Of a DNA stretch of 16,756 bases, positions 9,070-16,756 are shown one piece after another. Position 1 is the first letter of the stretch, and every line of letters starts with the position of its first letter. Location of the stretch: NCBI GenBank assembly GCA_023437345.1, contig JAEZGC010000078.1:1-16756 (forward strand), in the 5' to 3' direction. The notes beneath the pieces were generated by a model. The model was not told the origin of the DNA. It searched no databases and worked only from the letters and a program-made list of their open reading frames with translations. Made by a program: the position numbers and the translations under genes. The stretch is from Actinomycetes bacterium (GTDB lineage Bacteria; Actinomycetota; Actinomycetes; Propionibacteriales; Propionibacteriaceae).

Positions 9070-10707
9070 ATGGATGCCCTCACCGCTGTCCCGCTGCCTG
9101 TCAACGAGCCGGTCCGGAGCTACGCACCCGGCAGCCCGGAACGCGCCAGCCTCACCACGGCGCTCGACAAGATGGTGGCCACCCCCGTCGAGCTGAAGGC
9201 GTGGATCGGCGGCGAACGCCGCGACGGCACCGGTGAGGCCCGCCACGAGGTGCGGATGCCGTCCGATCATGCAGTAGTGCTGGGCACTGTCGCGCAGTCG
9301 TCAGCGCAGGACGCGAGCGCGGCCATCGACTCCGCGCTGGCGGCCAAGCCCGACTGGGCGGAACTCGACTTCGACGCCCGGGCCGCGATCTTCCTGCGCG
9401 CCGCCGAACTGCTCGCCGGTCCCTGGCGCGACCGGATCAACGCCGCGACGATGCTCGGGCAGGCCAAGACCGTCCAGCAGGCCGAGATCGACTCGGCCTG
9501 CGAACTCATCGACTTCCTGCGCTTCAACGTCGCCTACGCCCGCCAATTGCACGCCAACCAGCCGCTCAACTCGCCGCTGGTCTGGAACCGGATGGACTAC
9601 CGCCCCCTCGACGGCTTCGTCTACGCGATCACCCCGTTCAACTTCACCGCGATCGCCGGCAACCTGCCCACCGCCCCCGCCCTGCTCGGCAACACGGTGA
9701 TCTGGAAGCCGGCGCTCACCCAGCAGCGGGCCGCCGACGTGATAGCGGCGGTGCTGGCGCAGGCCGGCCTTCCCGACGGGGTCATCAACATGCTGCCCGG
9801 CCACGGCTCGGAGGTCTCCACTGTCGCGCTGAGCCACCCCGACCTGGCCGGCATCCACTTCACCGGGTCGACGCGGGTGTTCCAGGGCCTGTGGGCCGAG
9901 ATCGGCGCCAACATCGCCCGCTACCGCTCCTACCCGCGGATCGTCGGCGAGACAGGCGGGAAGGACTTCCTTGTCGCCCACCCCAGCGCTGACGGGCCGG
10001 CCCTGGTCACCGCGCTGCTGCGGGGCGCCTTCGAGTACTCGGGCCAGAAGTGCTCGGCCACCTCGCGGGCCTACCTGCCGCGAAGCCTGTGGAAGGCCCT
10101 CAAGGACGACCTGGTGGGTCAGACCGAGGCGATCAGCGTCGGTGACGTGCGCGACTTCAGCCACTTCACGTCCGCGGTGATCGACGAGCGGGCATTCACC
10201 AAGCTCAGCGGCGCCATCGAGCGCGCCCGGTCCTCGGCGGAGTGCGAGATAGTCGCCGGCGGCAGCTACGACAGCACCGACGGGTGGTACGTCAGGCCCA
10301 CCCTGATCACCTCCGACAATCCGGCCGACGACATCTTCGCCACCGAGTACTTCGGACCGGTGCTCGGCCTCTACATCTACGACGACGCCGACTTCGCCGA
10401 CGTCCTCGACCTGGTGGACTCCGGATCCCCGTACGCGCTGACCGGCTCGGTGATGGCCACCGACCGGGCCGCTGTCGAACTGGCCTCGCGCCGGCTGCGC
10501 CAGACCGCGGGCAACTTCTACATCAACGACAAGTCGACAGGTGCTGTCGTGGGCCAGCAGCCGTTCGGCGGCGGCCGGGCCTCCGGCACCAACGACAAGG
10601 CCGGCTCGCTGTGGAACCTGATGCGCTGGGTCAGCCCGCGGGTGATCAAGGAGAACCTGCTCCCGCCGGTCTCGCTTGACTACCCCCACATGGCGCCGGA
10701 GGCCTGA
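9070..10707 (+). CDS. pruA: L-glutamate gamma-semialdehyde dehydrogenase (1-pyrroline-5-carboxylate dehydrogenase)
   Basis: Oxidises glutamate gamma-semialdehyde, in equilibrium with 1-pyrroline-5-carboxylate, to glutamate with NAD+. This is the second step of proline catabolism and also serves arginine/ornithine breakdown. It has 545 residues, the normal length for the stand-alone enzyme. The N-terminus PVNEPVRSYAPGSPER is typical. The NAD-binding part includes TPFNFTAIAGNLPTAPALLGN and WKPA. Catalytic Glu294 lies in GETGGKDF and the nucleophile Cys328 in SGQKCSATSR. The C-terminal FGPVLGLYIYDD and QPFGGGRASGTNDKAG complete the ALDH fold. No proline dehydrogenase (putA/prodh) gene is adjacent. 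The ATG at 9070 is favoured by the leaderless promoter and by the conserved N-terminus. The gene converges on a DUF2505 gene with 7 bp between stops. Confidence 0.96.
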   Translation: MDALTAVPLPVNEPVRSYAPGSPERASLTTALDKMVATPVELKAWIGGERRDGTGEARHEVRMPSDHAVVLGTVAQSSAQDASAAIDSALAAKPDWAELDFDARAAIFLRAAELLAGPWRDRINAATMLGQAKTVQQAEIDSACELIDFLRFNVAYARQLHANQPLNSPLVWNRMDYRPLDGFVYAITPFNFTAIAGNLPTAPALLGNTVIWKPALTQQRAADVIAAVLAQAGLPDGVINMLPGHGSEVSTVALSHPDLAGIHFTGSTRVFQGLWAEIGANIARYRSYPRIVGETGGKDFLVAHPSADGPALVTALLRGAFEYSGQKCSATSRAYLPRSLWKALKDDLVGQTEAISVGDVRDFSHFTSAVIDERAFTKLSGAIERARSSAECEIVAGGSYDSTDGWYVRPTLITSDNPADDIFATEYFGPVLGLYIYDDADFADVLDLVDSGSPYALTGSVMATDRAAVELASRRLRQTAGNFYINDKSTGAVVGQQPFGGGRASGTNDKAGSLWNLMRWVSPRVIKENLLPPVSLDYPHMAPEA

Positions 10708-10723
10708 GCGCGGCTCATCGCCA
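10691..10723. terminator. Inverted repeat over the pruA / DUF2505 convergent stops
   Basis: TGGCG at 10691-10695 pairs with CGCCA at 10719-10723, and an inner TGAGC at 10705-10709 pairs with GCTCA at 10713-10717 across a GCG loop. The inner arms are the two opposing stop codons plus two further bases each. It may act as a weak two-way terminator; there is no T-run. Confidence 0.3.
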
Positions 10724-11179
10724 GGTCTGCGCCACCTTCGCCTGCAGGTCGAGGGCTTCCAGCAGCACGGGGGCGGCCTGGCGCTCCAGCGCGGGACCCA
10801 GCAGCGGCACTGACACCTTCAGGTCGCCGTCGTAGGTGAGGCTGGACCCGCTGCCGGACGGGGCGAGGGTGACCGTCCCGGTGAGCGCCACCGGCATCCC
10901 CTCCACGGCGACCAGCGTCGTACCGGTGCGGGTGCCGTCACCATTGGATTCCTGCCACGTCACCTCGTCGCTGACCGTGATGGTGGGGCCGGTGAACCTC
11001 TCGATGGAGGCGTGGTTGCGCATGGTGCGCCGGGCGCCGGTGCGCAGCCCGTCGACGAAGGTGGTGTACTCGATCGGGTCGGACGCCAGGCACACCGCCT
11101 CAAGGAACGCGGGATCGGTCAGCATCGCGAACGCTTCGGGTACTGGCTGTGGGTATTGGTGGGTGGCGCGGATCTCCAT
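10715..11179 (-). CDS. DUF2505 family protein (SRPBCC-like fold)
   Basis: A 154-residue protein of the DUF2505 family, related to the START/SRPBCC hydrophobic-ligand-binding fold; its function is unknown. It shows the expected beginning (MEIRATHQYPQPVPEAFAML), a helix (DPAFLEAVC), successive antiparallel strands (YTTFVDGLRTGARRTM, TITVSDEVTWQE, TGTTLVAVEG, ALTGTVTLAPS, SSLTYDGDLKVSVPLLG) and a long C-terminal helix ending in VAQTW. No signal peptide is seen, so it is probably cytoplasmic. The ATG at 11179 is chosen because the fold begins there; the frame stays open to 11275, but the extra residues do not belong. No Shine-Dalgarno is visible. An AATGGT on the minus strand (plus-strand 11185-11190) could be a -10 box giving a leaderless mRNA. 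It is divergent from the dehydrogenase gene with a 98-bp shared control region. Confidence 0.85.
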   Translation of the reverse strand: MEIRATHQYPQPVPEAFAMLTDPAFLEAVCLASDPIEYTTFVDGLRTGARRTMRNHASIERFTGPTITVSDEVTWQESNGDGTRTGTTLVAVEGMPVALTGTVTLAPSGSGSSLTYDGDLKVSVPLLGPALERQAAPVLLEALDLQAKVAQTWR

Positions 11180-11211
11180 GGCAGACCATTGTGCGGCATG
11201 CCCGCGCGGGG

Positions 11212-11242
11212 TTGGGATCGCGCGCCGGCGGATGGCTAGTCT
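11212..11242 (+). promoter_or_regulatory. Promoter of the NAD-glutamate dehydrogenase gene
   Basis: TTGGGA at 11212-11217 and TAGTCT at 11237-11242 with a 19-bp spacer. Transcription would begin near 11249 and give a leader of about 29 bases that carries the GAGGA ribosome-binding site. The -10 hexamer is identical to that of pruA. Confidence 0.5.
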
Positions 11243-11277
11243 GGGCCCATCTGGAACGTGAGTCAGCGAGGACATGC

Positions 11278-14200
11278 ATGACCAGTCGGGTTGAGCCCGC
11301 CAGCGGCGGCGAAGCCGCTCCCAGTCCGGTGCCCGATCCGTCGATCTGGCCCGGACCGGCGTCCCTTGGCCCGCACGAATTCGCCGGCTTCACCGATCGC
11401 TACTTCCACCAGGTACCCGAGGAGGAGCTGGCCGGGCTGGGCCCCGGCGCGTTGGCCGAGCTGGCAGCCTCCCACCTCGAGTTCGGCTGGCTGCGCCTGC
11501 CCGGCCAGCACCTGCTGCGAGTGGTCACTCCCGAGGCTGATCGCGACGGGTGGGACGCCCGGGGCTCCACGGTGGTGCAGCTAGTGACCGACGACCGTCC
11601 GTTCCTGGTCGACAGCTTCGCGATGGTGTTGTCGCAGCAGGGCTGGAGCCTGCGTCGGCTCTTCCACCCGCAGTTGCCGGTGCGGCGAGAACCCGACGGA
11701 AGCTTCGGGGGCCTGGGCGCCAATGCCGCCCGGGCGGTGCCCGAGTCGTGGGTGGCCATGGAGGTGTTCCCCCCGCTGGGGGTGGCCGCCGCGGAGGTGG
11801 CCGGCGACCTGCGCCGCGGCCTCGAGGCTGCCCTTGACGACGTCACGGTGGCGGTCGCCGACTGGCGCGCCATGCTGGGTGCGGTGCGGACCGCGATCGG
11901 CCTGCTCGGCAGCGCCGGCCAGCCGGTCGACGGGATCGGGGTGGAGAGCGCCGTCGAGCTGCTGCGCTGGCTCGCCGAGGGCCACTTCGTCTTCCTCGGC
12001 TACCGCGAGTACAGCTATGACGGGGCCGGCTTCCACCCGGTGCCGGGCACCGGGCTGGGCATCCTGCGCGGGGACGTCGACGAGCCCGACACCTTCCATG
12101 CGGTTCCGGTGGACGGCCAGCCCGAGGTGCTGGTGGTGACCAAGGACCCGCGGCGCTCGCGGGTGCACCGCACCGGTTACCTCGATTACCTCGGCGTGCG
12201 ACTCCACAACGCCGCCGGCGAGGTGGTGGGGGAGCGTCGCTTCCTCGGGCTGCTCGCGTCCTCGGCCTACGCCGAGTCCGTCCACCACATCCCGGTGCTG
12301 GCTGCCAAGGCAGGACGGATCCTGGCCCGCAGCGGGTTCGACGCCAACTCCTACGGCGGCCACGCGGTGCGGCAGGTGATCAACTCCTACCCGCGCGACG
12401 AGCTCTTCCAGGCCGACGTCGAGGACCTGGTGCCGGTCATCACGACGCTCGCCGGGCTGCGGGAACGGCGCGTGGTGAAGGCCTTCGTGAGGCACGACCG
12501 GTACGGCAGGTTCGTCACCGCGCAGGTGTACCTGCCGCGCGACCGGTACAACACCACTGTGCGGCAGCGGATCTCGGAGATCCTGCTGGCCGAACTGGGC
12601 GGGGAGTCGCTGGACTACACCCTTCATGTCACCGAGTCTCTGCTGACCAGGTTGTTCTTCGTGATCCGGCTGCCCGCCGGCGGGGAGCCCGGCGAGCAGC
12701 CCGACACCACCCGGATCGCCGAGCGGATCGAGGCCGCCACCTGGGTCTGGGAGGACGGCTTCGTCCTGGCCGCGGCCGGGATGCCCAGCGAGGCGCGCGG
12801 TGTCGAGTTCTCCGAGGCCTACCAGGAGGCCACCCCGCCCGAGATCGCCGTCGAGGAGCTCAGGATCGCGAACCAGCTGGCCGACGCCGACGACCTTCGG
12901 TTCACGCTGCGCGAACCCCTGGACCCGACCGACACCTCAGACGTCCGGCTGACCGTGTTCTCGCTGGAGCCTCTGGAACTCGCCCAGGTGATGCCGCACC
13001 TGTCGGTGCTGGGCGTCGAGGTGGTGGACGAGCGGCCCTACGAGTGGGACCTGCGGGGCCGTCGAGTGCTGCTGTACGACTTCGGCCTGCGGCTGCCCGC
13101 CGACGCGCCGGCGCCGACCGACTGGGACCAGTCGGCCAGGGACAGGTTCGTGGAAGCCTTCGAGGCGTCCTGGCGGGGACTCAGCGAACCGCGGCTGTTC
13201 AACCGGCTGGTGCTGACCGCCGGACTCACTTGGCGGCAGGTCGGCTGGCTGCGCGGCATCTCCCGCTACCTGCTGCAGGCCGGGGTCGGGTTCAGCCAGC
13301 AGTACATAGCCGCCGCGCTGCACGCCAACACGGCCCTGGCAGTCGGCCTGGTGGAGGCCTTCGAGACCAAGTTCGACCCGGACGCCCACCCCGACGACGA
13401 CTCCCGCGCGCGGGCGCTGGACGACTGCTACCAGCGGCTGGAGGCCGGGATCGACACGGTGGCCAGCCTCGACCACGACCGGATCCTGCGGATGTTCCTG
13501 GCGGTGATCCGGGCGACGGTGCGAACCAACGCCTTCACCGACCCTGCGGCGCTGGCCTACAAGCTGTTGCCGGCCGAGTTGCCGCTGCTGCCCGAGCCGC
13601 GTCCGGCCTACGAGATCTTCGTCTACTCCCCGCGGGTGCAGGGCGTCCACCTGCGCTTCGGGAAGGTGGCGCGCGGCGGACTGCGGTGGTCGGACCGCAA
13701 GGAGGACTTCCGCACCGAGGTGCTCGGGCTGGTCAAGGCCCAGACCGTGAAGAACACTGTGATCGTGCCGGTCGGCGCCAAGGGCGGCTTCGTCCCGCAG
13801 CGGCTGCCCGACCCGGCGGTCGACCGGGCCGCCTGGCAGGCCGAGGGGGAGGCCTGCTACCGGATCTTCGTGGACGCCCTGCTCAGCGTCACCGACAACA
13901 CCCGCGGCGGCGCTGTGGAACCGCCGGACCGGGTGCTGCGCTATGACGGCGACGACCCGTACCTCGTGGTGGCGGCCGACAAGGGCACCGCGAGCTTCTC
14001 CGACCTGGCCAACGCCATCTCGCTCGCCCGCGGGTACTGGCTGGGCGACGCCTTCGCCTCCGGCGGCTCCAGCGGCTACGACCACAAGGCGATGGGGATC
14101 ACCGCGCGGGGTGCCTGGGAATCGGCACGCCGGCACTTCCACGAGCTCGGTATCGACCCCGAGACCACCGAGTTCACGGTGGCCGGGATCGGCGACATGT

Positions 14201-16062
14201 CCGGCGACGTGTTCGGCAACGGCATGCTGGCCAGCCCCCGGCTGCGGCTGGTGGCCGCCTTCGACCACCGGCACATCTTCCTGGACCCCGAGCCCGACGC
14301 GGCGGTGAGCTACGCCGAGCGGCGGCGGCTGTTCGAGCTGCCGCGCTCCAGCTGGGCCGACTATGACCGCAGCCTGCTGTCATCCGGCGGAGGGGTCCAC
14401 CCGAGGACGGCAAAGCGCGTGCCGATCAGCCCGCAGGTGGGAAAGGCCCTCGGCCTGGACGCGCAGGTCACCCACCTTGTGCCGGCCGACCTGATCCGGG
14501 CGATCCTTCAGGCGCCGGTCGACCTGCTGTTCAACGGCGGGATCGGTACCTACGTGAAGGGTTCGGACGAGAGCCACGCCGAGGTGGGCGACCGCGCCAA
14601 TGACGCCATCCGGGTGGACGGCGGCCAGGTCCGGGCCCGCTGCGTGGTGGAGGGCGGCAACCTCGGCTGGACCCAGCTGGGACGGATCGAGTACGCCAGC
14701 ACGGGCGGTCGGATCAACACCGACTTCATCGACAACTCGGCCGGGGTGGACACCTCCGACCACGAGGTGAACCTGAAGATCCTGCTGGCCGATGCGCTGG
14801 CCGCCGGGCGGCTGCGCCCCGAGGAGCGCAACCCGCTGCTGGCTTCGATGACCGACGAGGTGGCGCACCTGGTGCTGAGCCACAACATCGACCAGAACCT
14901 TGCGCTGTCGAACAGCCAGTCCCGGGCCGCCGAACTCGCCGGGCAGCATGAGGTGTGGATGCGCCGGCTGGAGGAGGCCGGCTTCCTCGACCGCGGTCTT
15001 GAGGACCTGCCGGGTAGCGACGAGATGGCGCAGCGGATCGCCGGCGGCACAGGGCTCACCCGTCCTGAGCTGTCGGTGCTGCTGGCCTACACCAAGATCG
15101 CCCTCAAGGAGTGGGTGCTGGCCACCGACCTGCCCGAGGACCCGTACCTGGCCGACCGGCTGGTCGGGTACTTCCCGAGGCCGGTGCGGGAGCGGTTCGC
15201 GTCCACCATGGCCGGGCACGCGCTGGCCCGGGAGATCATCACCACGGTGGCCGTCAACCGGTTCGTCAACTCCCAGGGGATCACCGCCTACCACCGGCTC
15301 ACCACCGAGACCGGGGCGGGGGTGGCCGACGTGATCCGCGCCCAGCTCGCCGCCCGGGCGATCTACAACGTCGGGCTGTCGGAGGTGCAGCTGGGCAGGA
15401 CGGGCCAGCTGGACGCCGCCCTGGTCACCGGCCTGCGGATGCAGCTGCGCCGGATGGTCGAACGCGCCACCCGCTGGCTGCTGCACAACCGTCGGGCGCC
15501 GCTGGACGTCCGCACGGTGATCGCCGAGTTCGCCGAGCCGGTGGCGCGGGTCCGCGGTGGACTGGACAGCCGGGTGACCCCCGACCAGCGCCACGAAGCC
15601 GAGGCGCTGCGCCGGGAGTGGCTGGCGGGCGGCGCCCCGGAACCGCTGGCTGCGCAGATTGCCACCGCCACCCTTGCCCACTACGCGATGGGGATCGCCG
15701 ACATCGCCGGCCGGGTCGGGCTCGACCCGCTGCTGGTGACCGAGGTCTTCTTCGCGCTCGGGGAACGGCTCGGCCTTGACACGCTGGTGCGGCGGATCGA
15801 CGTGCTGCCGCGGCAGGTGCGGTGGGATGCGATGGCGCGGGCAGCGCTGCGCGACGAGGTGCTGCAGGCGCAGGCCGAGCTGACCGCGGCGGTCGTGAGC
15901 GACGCCGGGCCGGGGATGGACGCCGACGCCCTCACCACGGCGTGGCTGGAGGGCAAGCCCGGCCTTGCGGGCCGGGTCGCGACGCTGCGCGAGGTCTGCG
16001 AGGGTGAGCCAAGCCTCGCCCGGATGAGCGTGGGGCTGGGCGTGGTGCGGGCGCTGCTGTAG
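11278..16062 (+). CDS. gdh: Giant NAD-specific glutamate dehydrogenase (180-kDa class)
   Basis: Oxidatively deaminates glutamate to 2-oxoglutarate and ammonium with NAD+, feeding amino-acid carbon into the TCA cycle; cytoplasmic. It has 1594 residues, normal for the large class (about 1600). The N-terminal ~600 residues hold ACT-like regulatory modules, including VQLVTDDRPFLVDS near the start and GHFVFLGYREYSYD. The catalytic domain follows: KVARGGLRWSDRKEDFRTEV from K796, VGAKGGF with Lys835, GIGDMSGDVFGNGML with D973 and D977, LFNGGIGTYVK and NLGWTQLGRIEYA with DNSAGVDTSDHEVN. A long helical C-terminal region follows to the end. The ATG at 11278 has GAGGA five bases upstream. An out-of-frame ATG at 11274 is excluded, and the upstream extension would run into the divergent gene. 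In mycobacteria this enzyme class is inhibited by GarA; no GarA gene lies here. The identification is certain. Confidence 0.97.
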   Translation: MTSRVEPASGGEAAPSPVPDPSIWPGPASLGPHEFAGFTDRYFHQVPEEELAGLGPGALAELAASHLEFGWLRLPGQHLLRVVTPEADRDGWDARGSTVVQLVTDDRPFLVDSFAMVLSQQGWSLRRLFHPQLPVRREPDGSFGGLGANAARAVPESWVAMEVFPPLGVAAAEVAGDLRRGLEAALDDVTVAVADWRAMLGAVRTAIGLLGSAGQPVDGIGVESAVELLRWLAEGHFVFLGYREYSYDGAGFHPVPGTGLGILRGDVDEPDTFHAVPVDGQPEVLVVTKDPRRSRVHRTGYLDYLGVRLHNAAGEVVGERRFLGLLASSAYAESVHHIPVLAAKAGRILARSGFDANSYGGHAVRQVINSYPRDELFQADVEDLVPVITTLAGLRERRVVKAFVRHDRYGRFVTAQVYLPRDRYNTTVRQRISEILLAELGGESLDYTLHVTESLLTRLFFVIRLPAGGEPGEQPDTTRIAERIEAATWVWEDGFVLAAAGMPSEARGVEFSEAYQEATPPEIAVEELRIANQLADADDLRFTLREPLDPTDTSDVRLTVFSLEPLELAQVMPHLSVLGVEVVDERPYEWDLRGRRVLLYDFGLRLPADAPAPTDWDQSARDRFVEAFEASWRGLSEPRLFNRLVLTAGLTWRQVGWLRGISRYLLQAGVGFSQQYIAAALHANTALAVGLVEAFETKFDPDAHPDDDSRARALDDCYQRLEAGIDTVASLDHDRILRMFLAVIRATVRTNAFTDPAALAYKLLPAELPLLPEPRPAYEIFVYSPRVQGVHLRFGKVARGGLRWSDRKEDFRTEVLGLVKAQTVKNTVIVPVGAKGGFVPQRLPDPAVDRAAWQAEGEACYRIFVDALLSVTDNTRGGAVEPPDRVLRYDGDDPYLVVAADKGTASFSDLANAISLARGYWLGDAFASGGSSGYDHKAMGITARGAWESARRHFHELGIDPETTEFTVAGIGDMSGDVFGNGMLASPRLRLVAAFDHRHIFLDPEPDAAVSYAERRRLFELPRSSWADYDRSLLSSGGGVHPRTAKRVPISPQVGKALGLDAQVTHLVPADLIRAILQAPVDLLFNGGIGTYVKGSDESHAEVGDRANDAIRVDGGQVRARCVVEGGNLGWTQLGRIEYASTGGRINTDFIDNSAGVDTSDHEVNLKILLADALAAGRLRPEERNPLLASMTDEVAHLVLSHNIDQNLALSNSQSRAAELAGQHEVWMRRLEEAGFLDRGLEDLPGSDEMAQRIAGGTGLTRPELSVLLAYTKIALKEWVLATDLPEDPYLADRLVGYFPRPVRERFASTMAGHALAREIITTVAVNRFVNSQGITAYHRLTTETGAGVADVIRAQLAARAIYNVGLSEVQLGRTGQLDAALVTGLRMQLRRMVERATRWLLHNRRAPLDVRTVIAEFAEPVARVRGGLDSRVTPDQRHEAEALRREWLAGGAPEPLAAQIATATLAHYAMGIADIAGRVGLDPLLVTEVFFALGERLGLDTLVRRIDVLPRQVRWDAMARAALRDEVLQAQAELTAAVVSDAGPGMDADALTTAWLEGKPGLAGRVATLREVCEGEPSLARMSVGLGVVRALL

Positions 16063-16072
16063 TGGCGCCCGC
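16047..16072. terminator. Hairpin over the glutamate dehydrogenase stop
   Basis: GCGGGCGC at 16047-16054 and GCGCCCGC at 16065-16072 form a perfect 8-bp stem whose 10-base loop contains the dehydrogenase TAG stop. It reaches to within 4 bp of the convergent gene's stop. There is no T-run, so it is a candidate T-poor terminator or mRNA 3'-end stabiliser. Confidence 0.4.
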
Positions 16073-16075
16073 TGC

Positions 16076-16642
16076 TCAGCGCAGGACCGCCAGGATCTCG
16101 GAGCGCTCCTGGTCGTCCTCGCGCCAGGTGCCGACCAGGGTGCCCAGCGGCATGTTGTGCGGGATGTGCTGGCCGTCGAGGATGCGGACCAGCCGGACCG
16201 CCTCGCTGGCGGCGTTGGAGACCCTGACGATCCCGCTGCCCTGCGCGGTGGCGGTCTTCTCGCCGCGGGAGAGGTCGGCCTCGGCGTCGCCCTCGTGGAT
16301 CACCCGCAGCAGTTCGACCACGTACACCGGGTCGCCCACGGCGTCGTAGACCCAGCGGGTGCCGAGCACCGAGTGGTCGAGGGTGCCGACCAGCGAGCCG
16401 TCAGCCTCGTCCAGCTCCGCCCCGCGGTAGGTCAACGGCACCTGGTAGGTGACCCCTGCCGAACGGACCAGCATGGTCTCGATGCCCACCTCGCCGTCGG
16501 GATCGACGAACCGGAAGGAGCCGACCCGCTCCAGGTCGGCGGGATCGCCGGTGAACCAGCTCTGGCCGGGCAGCCACTCGCGCAGCAGGTCGAGCTTGCT
16601 GGGGGTCAGGGTGGCTTCTTCGATCTTTGCGGTGCCGCTCAT
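16076..16642 (-). CDS. Maltokinase N-terminal cap-like domain protein (CG0192-related type)
   Basis: A 188-residue protein resembling the N-terminal cap domain of maltokinase (Pep2/Mak) but without the kinase part. Such stand-alone proteins are often mislabelled as 1,4-alpha-glucan branching enzyme. Visible family features are EATLTPSKLDLLREWLPGQSWF at the start, FRFVDPDGEVGIETM, TYQVPLTYRGAEL, LVGTLDHSVLGTRWVYDA and DPVYVVELLRVI. The C-terminal part has a strand-rich segment ending in MPLGTLVGTWRED. The role is unproven; a link to maltose/trehalose-glucan metabolism is inference from domain similarity, and no glucan gene is adjacent. The ATG at 16642 has AGGAGAGG just upstream; an upstream ATG at 16684 is less likely. 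The stop is 13 bp from the dehydrogenase stop, in convergent orientation. Confidence 0.85.
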   Translation of the reverse strand: MSGTAKIEEATLTPSKLDLLREWLPGQSWFTGDPADLERVGSFRFVDPDGEVGIETMLVRSAGVTYQVPLTYRGAELDEADGSLVGTLDHSVLGTRWVYDAVGDPVYVVELLRVIHEGDAEADLSRGEKTATAQGSGIVRVSNAASEAVRLVRILDGQHIPHNMPLGTLVGTWREDDQERSEILAVLR

Positions 16643-16696
16643 GGTTCCTCTCCTTGTTCCCCCACAGGATATTCGCGGAAGCACTAGTCGGGGCCC

Positions 16697-16719
16697 GGTT
16701 CGGCGGAATCCGCCGAACC
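16697..16719. promoter_or_regulatory. Perfect 23-bp palindrome, probable operator
   Basis: GGTTCGGCGGA at 16697-16707, a central A, then TCCGCCGAACC at 16709-16719. It lies 55 bp upstream of the maltokinase-cap-like start, and its right arm overlaps the place where a -35 box for the right-edge promoter would fall (about 16715-16720). Size and symmetry suit a dimeric repressor of TetR or similar type. A terminator hairpin (10-bp stem, 3-base loop) is the alternative but would be oddly placed between divergent starts. Confidence 0.5.
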
Positions 16720-16737
16720 TGTGGCCGCCCGGCCCAC

Positions 16738-16743
16738 TAACCT
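16738..16743 (+). promoter_or_regulatory. -10 box of a probable leaderless promoter at the right edge
   Basis: TAACCT fits TANNNT and begins exactly 12 bp before an ATG at 16750. This is the same offset as at the acyltransferase-like and pruA starts. No Shine-Dalgarno precedes the ATG. Confidence 0.4.
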
Positions 16744-16749
16744 TCGGGC

Positions 16750-16756
16750 ATGCGGA
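16750..16756 (+). CDS. Possible start of the next gene (truncated by window end)
   Basis: Only ATGCGGA is present, so nothing can be said of the product. The call rests solely on the leaderless-type -10 box 12 bp upstream and on the palindrome beyond it, which together look like the control region of a gene reading out of the window. Confidence 0.25.

Noticed and set aside
11149..11277. Longer glutamate dehydrogenase starting at 11149
   Set aside because: It would overlap the start of the divergent DUF2505 gene and cover its own promoter. The ATG at 11278 has a good ribosome-binding site.
12937..14274. A long minus-strand open frame inside the glutamate dehydrogenase gene
   Set aside because: Shadow of the conserved catalytic domain on the other strand, with biased composition and no recognisable motif.
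15958..15976. Hairpin CCCGGCC-N5-GGCCGGG
   Set aside because: It lies inside the dehydrogenase coding region, about 85 bp before the stop, and is a likely by-product of GC-rich codons.

Overview
This window is GC-rich DNA (roughly 70% G+C) from an actinobacterium. The best guess is Propionibacteriales/Propionibacteriaceae or a near relative. The main supports are a SecA1-type translocase, a giant NAD-dependent glutamate dehydrogenase, actinobacterial families (Rv3235-like, DUF6912, DUF2505, maltokinase-cap-like), GTG starts, and several promoters whose -10 box sits 12 bp before the start codon, as in leaderless mRNAs. The lineage call is inference from protein character; no search was run. 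The window looks like chromosomal housekeeping DNA. I see no insertion sequence, prophage, CRISPR array, rRNA or tRNA.

Layout. Positions 1-53 are a low-complexity G-rich block with a 29-base G run. It is probably a sequencing or assembly artefact at a contig end, and it corrupts the 3' end of the first gene. Positions 54-2648 (minus strand) hold a three-gene polar amino-acid ABC importer: a lipoprotein binding protein, one permease and an ATPase, transcribed in that order. A strong hairpin lies between the binding-protein and permease genes. Positions 2890-8039 carry secA, an Rv3235-like protein (convergent with secA), a WS/DGAT-like acyltransferase with a degenerate active site, and a DUF6912 protein overlapping it. 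As I recall the M. tuberculosis map, this block matches the order and orientation around secA1. Positions 8130-8927 encode the NHEJ protein Ku, with its own promoter and a downstream hairpin. Positions 9070-10707 encode PruA (glutamate-semialdehyde dehydrogenase). Next come a convergent DUF2505 gene and a divergent giant NAD-glutamate dehydrogenase (11278-16062). A convergent maltokinase-cap-like gene follows, and the first bases of a possible next gene lie at the right edge.

How the genes fit together. Three loci bear on glutamate and related amino acids: an importer, PruA (proline-derived semialdehyde to glutamate) and NAD-GDH (glutamate to 2-oxoglutarate and ammonium). They could form a catabolic route from proline or glutamate into the TCA cycle, although each has its own promoter. 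SecA would export the importer's lipoprotein. Ku is an independent DNA-repair gene, and no LigD is present here.

Most interesting points: the WS/DGAT-like protein has HPxxxDG where active enzymes have HHxxxDG, so the catalytic histidine position is proline. Three start sites share an identical 12-bp offset from a TANNNT box. All three convergent gene pairs meet within 5-13 bp, with inverted repeats lying over the stop codons. A perfect 23-bp palindrome overlaps the probable -35 position of the right-edge promoter. I found nothing that amounts to a clearly new defence or mobile system.
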